From Clostridium sp. 28_12 (lineage in GTDB: Bacteria > Bacillota > Clostridia > TANB77 > CAG-508), in contig MNRR01000045.1 in assembly GCA_001916055.1 (NCBI GenBank), forward strand, positions 20,887 to 44,730: 23,844 nucleotides of DNA. The letters are read 5' to 3'. Of the stretch, positions 1 to 12,200 are shown one piece after another (position 1 is the first letter of the stretch; each line of letters opens with the position of its first letter). The position numbers were made by a program, and so were the translations under genes. Below the pieces are notes generated by a model. It was given only the letters and a program-made list of their open reading frames with translations, was not told the DNA's origin and did no database searches.

Positions 1-258
1 AAGTTTGCACCTAAATTTAAAGTTTTCATTGCTGTATATCCACACCCCTTAAACATCCAGGTCATATAAGTAACTTTGCTTGTATTAAAGTTTTCACCTA
101 AATTCAATGTTGTCATTGCATTATATCCAGTACCATCAAACATTGCCCACATATTCCATACATTACTTGTGTCAAATTTGCTTCCTAAGTCTAATTCAGT
201 CATTGCATTATATCCTGTACAACGGAACATTCTGTCCATACTTATTACACTTGTAACA
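1..258 (-). repeat. BspA/DUF285 leucine-rich array 3 (cut by window edge)
   Basis: Nearly three 29-residue units of the same pattern are visible (SMDRMFRCTGYNAMTELDLG, NMWAMFDGTGYNAMTTLNLG, YMTWMFKGCGYTAMKTLNLG) before the sequence ends. The lead-in WDVSAQQDKSILAWYT lies at about 385-455. It shows that a third cassette begins here, so the protein extends well beyond the window. Confidence 0.85.
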
Positions 259-3200
259 TTTAATAAATCAATATTAGTTATTGTTTCTGTTGATGTACAT
301 TTATTTGAACTTCCTATATAAGCAAATAAATCTGTTGAATATTGATTTGCAAATATTTCATCATCACTACCAATGTAAACTTTTAAGCTTCCATTTGCAT
401 TTGTTGTATACCAAGCTAAAATTGACTTATCTTGTTGTGCTGAAACATCCCAAGTTGTTGCATTTTTATATTTTTTTGTTGTTTCATCATATCCAACATT
501 TGCTGGAATATTATTTACAAATGTTATATTGTCAATGTTCTGTCTTTGTATTGATGCATTTCCTAAGAATGCTGCTGTTGTACTTGATTCTTGATCTGCA
601 TATGTTCCAGTATATGTTGGTTTCAATACATTATAAACAATCATATCTGTAACTTTATTACCATTTCCAAAATTATCAGTTACACGATCTGCTGGAACTT
701 GAATTTTAACTTGATTTGCATCTGTCGCAAAACCTTTTACTGTTAATGTATACTCAACTCCATATTGTACACTTGTTGTTGTCTCTCCTGATACTCTATC
801 TTCTGTTAATGCTGTGCTTGTTAATGTTTTTGTTATTCCATTTGTTGTTTCTGTTCCATTTACCAATACTCTGATGTTATTTTCTGTTATTGTACTTTCT
901 TTAAAGTATTTATCTGTTACTTTAAATTTCAATGTTGCTGTTTGATTTATTGCATGTGCTGATGAACTTGTTTTCTCTACTAATGGATCAACTACATCTA
1001 CTACTGTCGCTGATGTTCCTTCATTTGATGTTTGTGCTACTAATTTGTCATCTACATATAAGTACATATTAGTTCCATCATATACACCTTTTAGCTTTGT
1101 TTTTTGCCCAGCTGTCATTGCATTTGGTGCAGAAACTTCAACATATCTATCCATTTCTTTACTATATAATGAAAATACCGGCACTCCGTTACTTGCATAT
1201 ATTCCATATCCACCAAATTCCCAGTTTCCAACAATATCTGCTTCCCCATTTTTTATCTGTTCAAAAGATATAGTTGCTTCTACTGTTACTTGATTTTGTG
1301 AATCGATTTGTCCGAAATTTACCCAATCATCTACACCATCAAATTGTAAATAGTCTGTTCCCCATGTTGGTCCATTTAATGTTCCATTGTGGCTTCCTGT
1401 TAAGTCTTTCCATGTTGTAGCAGAATTACTATGTCCACTTCCTGTATTGTTTGTTGCATCAAAACTGCTTATTACTCCATTTTCATTAGAAATCTTCATT
1501 GAATATGCTTTCATTTTAGAATATCCATCATATGGATTATTTCTACGAGGATTTGCTCCCATAGCCATTACTGTTTTACCTTTAGGAAGTCCTATCATTC
1601 CAATACTTCCATTTGGTATAGATACTCCTGAGCTTAATGTTGTAGCAAGATTTCCATTGCCTGTAGTTTTATCTACCATTTTGTTAGCTGGAATTGAAAC
1701 TGTTACAACGCCACTATAGTCGGCATAGTTTGCTCCTGTTTTTCTTACAGTTTGCTCTAGCCCTGATAATGTTAATGTATAATGTTTTCCAATTATCGTA
1801 TTATTTTTTCCATCAATATTATCTTCTATATCTTCTGAACTAAATCCTCTTGTTACTTTAGTCCAATCTGGAACTACTCCGTCAACTTTAATTGTTAAGT
1901 CATTTAATGATAATGATATTGGTTTTGTAGTATCGTAGTATTTATCAACAATATCAAATGTCATTGTAAATGTTTTATCTGTGTAATTAATATCTGAAGT
2001 TGAATATCTATAAATTACTTCTGGTCTTACAATATCTGAATAGTCAGTTATAGTTGTAGTATCAGTATCAAGTGTATTACCCTTTAAATCCTCAGCTGCA
2101 TCTTCATTAATTTGAATTTTTAGAGCTCCACTCAATTCTCTATACTTTCTATTTGCTTTTACAAATTCTTGATCAGTTTCTATAATGTTTAATATTTCCA
2201 AAGTATATTGGTGTCCAACTACTACATCTGTTTTACCATCAACATTTGTAATTATTTCTGTTGCTTTTGTAATTGATAGATTCTTCGAATCAATAGTTTT
2301 TCCATCTATTGTTACTGTCATTTCGTCTACTGTTATTGGATTTGTTGGATTATAGTTTTTATCTGTTACATTGAATATTACAGTTTCTTTATTTAATACT
2401 ATTGTTCCTGTTTTTTGTACATAATAAATTGCTGGTCCTGTTCCATCAAACATACCTATGTCAATGGTTTGCTCTTTTGTTGAGTTTCCATATTTGTCTG
2501 TTACTGTTCCTGCTGCAATTTTTAATGCTATTTTTCCACCATTTTCGTTTTTGTATTTTGCAGTTCCTCCTACTATTGGATTCTTTGGTGTGAATTCTGT
2601 ATATCCTGCATCTGTTGGTGATATATTTGATAATGTTAAAGTGTATTCATATTCTTCGTTTGCCTTTATCTCTACTGGTCCTGTTAGTGTTTTTACTATT
2701 GCAGTTGATTCTTTGTTATTTACTATTATTTTTATTTTGTCTTTGGTCAAGTTAAATTTGCTGTCTGCTTTTACCAAATATTTGTCTTTTACTCTTAATT
2801 TTACTACTCCTGTTTCGATGTTTATATTACCTTTTTCCCATACTGGATCTACTACATCGACTATTTTTTTATTGCTATCTGAGCCACCTGGATAATTTTT
2901 TCCTATTGAAACTGTTGTTGCTGGGCTCTTGTTTCCTGAGTTATCAACTGCTGTTCCTTCTGGGAATGTTAGTGACATATATCCACTATATGTGTAACCA
3001 TCACCAATTCCATCTTGACCTTTTTGTTCTAAGTTTCCTATTACTAATCTATATTTTTCACCAACTTTTTTATTTGCAACTCCATTTACAGTGTCTGTTA
3101 TGTCTTCTACTTTTGTTAGTGTTTTTGTAATCGCCTTATTTAATGCTGTTTTATCATAACTATCGATTCCCACTATTATTGAGCTTGCATCATATTTTCC

Positions 3201-6200
3201 ATTTGTTGCTGTAAATCCTTGTTTATAATATTTATCTGTTAATATGAATTCTGCTGTTAATGTTTTGTTTGTGTGATTTATGTCTGAATCTACATATGTG
3301 TATGTGATTTCTGGTTTGATATAGTCTGCAAACATTTTATCTGCTGTATTGTTCTGCACTGTTCCATCTGCAAATGTATGATTTGCTCTTGCTCCTGTTG
3401 ATGTTACTGCCATGTTTTTGTTGCCATATTTTGTGTCTGTTAATGTTTTTTGGTCTATCTCTAATCTGATGTTACCACTCCACTCTTTGTAACTCTTTCC
3501 ACTTTGTCTTGCTGCTTCTTCTAAGTTTGATAATGTTACAACTTGTAATACATCTTTTGCTCCTGTTCTTGAGTTTTCTGTTGTTTGTGTTGCATTTCCT
3601 AGTGAAATTGCATTTAATTTGTTTAATGATTCTGTTGCATTTACTCCATCTATATATACTTTGATGTTTGATTTTGTTAAACTGCTTGTTACATCACTTT
3701 TATATTGGTCTACTGCTATCGCTGTGTTTGTTGTTCCTCTTAATGTTATTTTGATGTTTTTGTTTGTTGTATCTAATGTTGCACTTTCTTTTTTCCATTC
3801 TGTTCTGTATTTTGGATTTATTGTTCCTCTTGTGTAGTTTATTATTGAGTTTGTATCTGCCGTATTCGCATTTGTGTTTAGCTTGAAGTTGTTTTTGTCT
3901 TGGAAGATTGATTCTGGGGCGTGGATTACTATTGAGCCTGTTTTTCCAGTACCTTCAAACATTTGGTAATATGCTTCAAGTGTTTCTGCATGATCATAAT
4001 TCATTGCTGTTCCATCCGGTATTTTAGTAAATGCTGGACCTAAATCCAATGAAGTCATTTTTCCTGCGCCACAGTTAAAGAACATGAATATCATATTCGT
4101 TGCATTTGTAGTATAAAACTGGTCTCCTAAATCTAGTGAAGTTATATTATTTGCAAAATCATAAAACATATATGACATATCTTGTACATTTTTTGTATTA
4201 AATTTATTTCCTAAACTAAAGTTTGTCATTTGAAAATATCCTGTTCCCCAGAACATTCCATTCATATCTGTTACATTACTTGTGTCAAAATTATCTCCTA
4301 AATTCAATGTCTTTAATCTTCCTATCCAAGTAAACATATATGCCATATTTGTTACTTTACTTGTATTAAATTTGTCACCTAAGTCCAATTCAGTAAGAGT
4401 ATCGTGCCCTGTCATATAAAACATTTTCAACATATTAGTTACATTACTTGTATCGAATTTGTCACCCAAATTCAAACTTGTCATTGCCATATAGCCTGTT
4501 TGTACGAACATATATGACATATTAGTTACACTACTTGTATCAAAATTACTTCCTAAGTCTAAAGAAGTTAGTGCATTATAACCACATTCATAAAACATAT
4601 ATGACATATCCGTTACTTTGCTTGTGTTAAATTTGCTTCCTAAGTCTAAAGAAGTTAGTGCACTATAGCCACAATCATAAAACATATATGACATATCCGT
4701 TACTTTACTTGTGTTAAACTTAGTTCCTAGATTTAATGTTGTCATTGAATCATATCCTGTAGCATAAAACATATATCCCATCCATTGCACATTACTTGTA
4801 TCAAAATTATTTTCTAAGTTCAAACTTGTCATTTTGATATGTCCCGTCCAATTAAACATAAATCCCATATTGCTTACTTTTGAAGTGTTAAAGTTTGGTC
4901 CTAAATTTAAAGTTGTCATAACATTTCCGCCTGTACCAGAAAACATTGATCCCATATCAGTTACATTACTTGTATTAAAGTTATCTCCTAAATCTAACTT
5001 TGTCATTGCCTGGTTTCCAGTTAATTCAAACATACGATACATATTTGTTACACTACTTACATTTAACAAATTGATATTCGTAATAGTTTCTGTTGATGTA
5101 CAGTTTTCTGATAATCCAACACTTCTAAACAAGTAGCTTGAATCTGTGTTACCAAACATCTCATAATCGCTACCCACATAAACTTTAAATGTTCCATTTG
5201 TATTTTTAGTATACCATGCAAGTATAGAGCTATCGCCTTGTGCTGAAACATCCCATGCTGTTGAATTTTTTCCAGCTGTACTAGATACAAATGTTACATT
5301 ATCTATATCTTTTCTTGGTACAGTTGCATTTCCAAGGAATGGTGCTGTATCATCTTCATCCCTATCATCCTGCTTTCTCAACACATTATAAATAATATAC
5401 TCTGTCTGTTTGTTTCCATTTTCAGAAGTATCTTTTACTACATTTGCTGGAACTACAACTTTAATCTGATTAATATTAGAAGCAAAGCCTGACATGTTCA
5501 AAGTATAATTTGTTGCAACATGAACTGTTGAAGTTGTGCCTTTTTCTGTTCTTGTCTCAGTTTCTTCTGATGTTGACCATCCTGTTTTTACTGCTGTGTT
5601 TTCGGTTCCATTTATATAAACTTTTATTGTATCTTTTGTCAATGTACTCTTATTAAAATATCTATCTGATATTCTTACTGTTATTGAGGCTGTTTTTGCT
5701 ACTGCATTTACTGTACTGCTCATTTTTTGAACATATGGCTCTACAACATCCACAACTTCTTGTGAACCTGTTCCACCTGGAATTGTTATTCCAGAAGTTA
5801 AGGTTGTTGCCACATTTCCTTGTCCTGAAGTATCTTTTACTTTATTTGCTGGTATTGCTACTGTTACAACACCACTATAATCTAAATACTTATCTCCACT
5901 CTTTATTTGTAGTTTTTGTAGATTTGATAATGTTAATGTATATCTCTTACCTTTTCCTGCTGCATTTGGAATATCTGATACACTTAGTGAACGTCCTACT
6001 TCGTTTGAACTCCAATTTGGTGTCTTTCCACCTATTTTTATTGTTAAATCTCCGATTGCTAAGCTTGCAGAAGAATAGTATTTATCTGTTATATCAAATA
6101 TCATTGTAAATGTTTTGGAATTCTTATTTATTACTGAGTTTGACCATATATATACTACTTCTGGTGCTAATTTATCATTAAAGCTTGTTATCGTTGTTGT

Positions 6201-9200
6201 TGCTGTATTTAATGTATTTCCTTTTAAGTCTCTTGCTGCATTTGAATTTATTACAATTCTTATTGTACCACTGTATTCTCTATAAACTCTTCTATTAGTT
6301 GTTGCTGTTACTGCACTTGCAAATGATGAAGTAGATTCTTTCATATTTGTTAATTTTAATGTATATTGATGTCCTAAAACTTTATTTGTTGCACTATCTG
6401 TAAGTGTTTGAAATGTTAGATTCTTTTGTACAGCACTACTGAATTGTGCTCCATCTATTGTAATATTTAATTCATTTAAAGCAACTACTTTTGATGAATC
6501 ATAGTTTTTATCTGTTATATTGAATACAAAGGTTTCGTCTCCATTTGCTGCAATTGTTTTTTGGATGTCATATACTTCTGGACCTGTGTTGTCTACATTT
6601 CCCACATACAAATCTTGCTGTGCATTTGTATTTGTAAATGCATCTTGTACTGCTCCTGCTTTTATTCTTAATGTAATATTTCCTCCATTTTCATCTCTGT
6701 ATTTTGCTTTTCCACCAACTACAGTTTCTTTTGGTGTAAATTCTATATAATTTGTTGTTGTCTGTGCTATGTTTCCTATCTTAATTGTATACTCATATGT
6801 TGTATCATATCCATTTGAGCCTGAGGCTACTAATGTTGGGCCTGATGTAATTGTTTTTGTTACTTGAGTTGATTCAGTTCCATTTACAAGTACTGCTATT
6901 TCACTTGTTGTTAGTTGTAGTGCAGTATTCGCTGTTCCTGTTTTTAATAAGTATTTGTCTTTTACTCTTATTTTTACAATTCCTGTATTTACATCTGCAC
7001 TTGCTACTGACCATACTGGTGATACAACATCAACTACTTGTTGACTTCCTGTACCTGGGTCATTTACCCCTATTGTTATTGTTTTAGCATCATTTGCATT
7101 TCCAGAAGTATCTTTTACCATATTTGCTGGAAATGTTATGCTCATTGGTCCACTGTAATCTCTTAATCCATCTGTCTCAGTTGTTCTTTGAATATTTCCT
7201 ATCGTTAATCTATAATTTTCTCCAACTTTTCCTCTTGAACCGTCTGAATAATCAGATAATTTTGTTATAGTTTTTGTTAAACCTGATATATTAATATTTT
7301 TATCAATCAATTTTACAGTTACATTAGCCGCATTTGATGTTAATGTTGAAGAACTAAAGTATCTATCTGATACTGTAAAATCTACTGTTAAGGTTTTATT
7401 TGTATGGTCTATATTTCCACTTGAATATACATATGTAAATTCTGGTTTGATAAAGTCTACAAAATCTCCTGTTATTGTGGTTGCATTATTTTTGTTTTGT
7501 GATGTATCTTGTACTGCATCTGCCGCAATTCTTAATGATACTGTTCCACTCCAATCACTGTATTTTCTGCCATTTTTTCTACCTTTATTGAAATCTGATA
7601 TCACTACTGTATATCTGTGCCCTACTGTTTTTTCACTATGTTTTCCTGTTCCTTTTATATCAGAAATTGATGTTATTGTTGTAGTTACATCTGCTACTTC
7701 TCCATTTATCAGTGTTGTTATATTGTTTTTTGATAGTTTTGTACTTATATATTTGTCATTTACATCAAATACTATTGTTTCATTATTTGTTCCTTTTGTT
7801 GATGATACTTTTTCTATTACGGGTTTTATAAAGTCTACCAGTCCTATCGAGAAATCTTGCTGTTTACTTGAGTTTCCATTCGTATCTGTCATGGTTCCTG
7901 CTGCAATCCTTATTACTGTATTACCACTCCATTCTAAATAACTCTTTCCTGATTGTTTTGAACTTTGCTGCCAAGTAGTTAATGTTAATGTATATTGCAC
8001 TCCATTTGTTATTGATGTTGCTGAACTTAATGTCTTTGTTACACTTGTTGCTGTTTCTCCATCAACTAATACTGTTATATTATCTCTGCTTAATGTACTT
8101 GCTTTATAATATTTATCAGTACCTTTTATTGTCATTGTTACTTGGTTGGTGCTGTGATTTATATTTACATTACTTACTTGCCAGAATGGGTCTACAACGT
8201 CTACTACTTTTCCTGTTCCACTATTTGTTGGTATATTAACACCTGATGTTATTGTAACTGCATTGTTTTTATTTCCTGTGGTATCTGCTACTTTATTTGC
8301 TGGAATTGCTACTGTTACTACACCACTGTAATCTTTATAACTTGCATTAGCCGCTATTGAACTTTGTTGTAAATTTGATAGTGTTAAAGTATATCTTTTT
8401 CCTATTACCTTGCTCTCATGTTTTATTGCTCCATTACTTGTGTAATATACTGTGTTTGAATAGTCTGCTACTGTAAGGTTTCTTGTTACCTTATTCCAAT
8501 CTGGAACTGCTCCATCTATTTTTATTGTTAAATCATTAACTGACAATGTTGTTGATGTACTTGCATTATAGTATTTGTCTGTTATATCAAATACCATTGT
8601 AAATCTTTTACCATTCTTATCAATATTAGACTCAGAAAATTGATATGTTACATTTGGTTTTATAACATCTAAAAAGTCTCCTGTTATCGTTGTTTCAGCA
8701 TTTGTATTATTTGATGTATCTTTTACTTTTCCAGCCGCAACTTTTATGGCAACTGTACCACTCCAATCACTGTATTCTCTGTTTCTGTCAATTGTTGTCC
8801 TTGTTTTTTCAAAATTTGTTAGTGTCATTGTATATTGATGTCCTATTACTTTACTTGCTCCATTTACTGTTTCTTTTATTTCTGTTGGATTACTTAATGT
8901 TTTACTTACACTTGATGCTGTTTCAGAGTCTACTAATACTGTTATATCATCTTTTGTTAATTTGGCACTTGTATTGAAATATTTATCTATTACTTTAAAT
9001 GTGATTGTTTCTGTTCCGCCAGATTTACTTGATGATACTTTTTCAATCTTTGGCTTTATAAAGTCTACTTGGCCTATTGTAAATGATGTTTCTGGACTTG
9101 AATTTGAACTAGTATCTGTTAGCACTCCTGCTGCTATTTTTACAACTGTATTACCACTCCATTCAAAATAACTTTTTCCATTTTGTTTTGAACTTTGTTC

Positions 9201-12200
9201 CCAACCTGTTAATGTTAATGTGTATTGTACACCAACTTTTGTACTTCCTTCTTTTACATCTGTTGCCGCACTTAAGTTCTTTGTTACTGATGTTGCTTCT
9301 GTTCCATCAACATATACTTTTATATTGCTTGTTGCTAATGTGGTTGCTTTAAAGTATTTATCTGTTCCTTTTATTGTCATTACAACTCTATTATTTGTAT
9401 GGTCTATTGTAGGTGAACCAACTAATCTCCATTGTGGTTTTATAAAGTCAACAAAATCTCCTGTTATTGTTGTATCTACATTTCCATTGTTTGACGTATC
9501 TTTTGTTGCATTTGCCACAATTTTTATTGATACTGTACCACTCCACTCTTTATATTCTTTATTTGTCTGATAGGTTGATTGTTCAAAGTTTGTTAATACC
9601 AGTGTATATTTGTATCCAACTGTTTTTGATACTTTATTTACTGTTCCAGTTTTTACAGTTCTTGATAAACTTTTAGTTATGCTTGTTGCTTCTACACCAT
9701 TCATATAAACTTTTATATTATCAGCACTTATCATGGTTGAATTAATGTATTTGTCATCTACATCAAATACTATTGTTTCTTTTTTATTTGCTGCATCTTT
9801 AGTTGCCGAAAGTTTCGTTATTGTAGGTTTTATAAAGTCTACCAATCCTATCGAGAAGTCTTGTTGTTTGCTCGAGTTTCCATTCGAATCTGTCAAGGTT
9901 CCTGCTGCTATTCTTATTACTGTATTACCACTCCACTCTAAGTATGATTTTCCTGACTGTTTTGAACTCTGTTGCCATGTTGTTAAGGTTAATGTATATT
10001 GCACACCTTTTGTTATTGAGGTTGCTGAACTTAATGTCTTTGTTACGCTTGTTGCTGTTTCTCCATCTACTAATACTGTTATTTTATCTTTAGTTAATGA
10101 ATTTCCACTATAGTACTTATCAGTACCTTTTATCGTCATTGTTACTTGGTTTTTACTATGGTCTATATTTACATTACTTACCTGCCAGAATGGATCTACA
10201 ACGTCCACTACTTTTCCTGTTCCGCTATTTGTTGGTATATTAACACCAGAGGTTATTGTTGTTGTTGGATTATACCTTCCTGAAGTATCATATACCTTTT
10301 TTTCTGGTACTACTACTGTTATAACACCACTATAATCTTTATAACTTGCACCAGACGCTATTGTGCTTTGCTGTAAATTAGATAATGTTAATGTGTATCT
10401 TTTTCCTACAACTTTGCTTGCTCCATTTACTGTATTTGATAAGTCTGCTGATGTAAGATTTCTTGTTACCTTCTTCCAATCAGGAACTGCTCCATCTATT
10501 TTTATAGTTAAGTCTGTTACTGCTAATGTTTTTGATGTTGATGCATTATAATATTTATCTACTATATCAAATACCATTGTGAATCTTTTATTTGTTTTAT
10601 CTATATTAGATTCTGCAAATTTATATGCTACATTTGGTGCGATAAAGTCTGCAAATGGTCCTGCTAATGATTCTCTTACTCTTGCTCCTGATGAATTTAG
10701 TCCTGTATTTTTATTTCCATATGAATCTTTCAATGTTCCTTGTGCTATTTGGATTGATATGTCACCACTCCACTCTTTGTAGTTTTTTCCTGATTGTAGT
10801 GCTGATTGTTCAAATCCTGATAGTGTTAATGTTACTAATACATCATTATATCCTGTTGTTGGATTTTTACTTGTTGTTACTGTTCCTAATGATTTAGATA
10901 TACTTGATGCTTCTGCACCATTTATGTATACTGTTATATTATCTTTTGTTAGTGTACTTGTTACATTGCTCTTATATACAGATGTTGCATTATTATTTGT
11001 TCTTCCTCTTAATTGTATTGTTACATTTTTTGCTGATGTATTTGCATTTTTTGATTCTACTATCCATTCTGTTTTATATCTTAAGTTTAGCGAACCTCTT
11101 GTATAAGATATTGTTGTTCCTGAACTTGTATTTAATTTAAATGCATTTTTGTTTTGATATATTGCTTCTGGTGCATAAATTATACATCCTGATTTTCCTG
11201 TATTTGTAAATACATTTGAATATGTTCCTGCTATTTTTGTAAATGCTGGTCCTAAGTCTAATTCACCCATTGCAGTATATCCTGTTGCATTAAACATCGA
11301 TGTCATATTTGTTGCTGCTGTTGTATAGAATATATCCCCCAAGTCTAATTTTGTCATTTTAGTATATCCTGTATTTGCAAACATTTCTTGCATATTTGTT
11401 ACTTTTGCTGTATTAAATTTAGAGCCTAAAGTTAGTGTTGTCATTGCTGTATATCCACAATTTTTAAACATTGCCTGCATATTTGTTACTTTGCTTGTAT
11501 CGAATGAGCCTTCCAAATTTAAAGATGTCATCACTTTATATCCTGTTCCTTCAAACATACTGATCATTTCTGTTACTTTTGCTGTATTAAATTTAGAACC
11601 TAATGTTAGTGTTGTCATTTTAGTATATCCGCAATTTTTAAACATTCTTGTCATTTTAGTTACATTTGCAGTGCTAAAATTGGCTCCTAAATTTAAACTT
11701 GTCATTGCCGTATATCCAGTTCCATCAAACATCGCATACATACTTGTTGCTGCCGAAGTATTTATTCCTCGCAGATTTAATGACGTCATTGCTTTATATC
11801 CACACTCTTGGAACATATATTCCAGGTTTGTTGCTTTTGCTGTACTAAAACTTGTTCCTAAGTCTAAGCTTGTCATTGCATTATATCCTGTTTTCCAAAA
11901 CATTGAATACATATTTGTTGTATTTGCTGTTTTTAGCAAGTTTAAATTTGTTAGTGCTGTTGTCGCTGTACAATTTGATGATGCCCCTATATTTGAGAAC
12001 ATATAACTTGCATCTGTGTTTGCATATATATTTCCTTTACTTGCTATATATACCTTTTTAGCACCACTACTATTACTGTTTACAGACCATGCTAGTATTG
12101 AGTTATCTCCTTTTTCTGATACATCCCAATATGCCTTGTTGTAAACATGTGCTGTATATACCTTCATATTGGTAAATTCTATTCCACCAGAGTTTCCTGA

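Noticed and set aside
5063..5290. Minus-strand 75-codon open frame inside the giant gene
   Set aside because: It is out of frame with the continuous repeat-bearing frame, which is clearly the coding one here.
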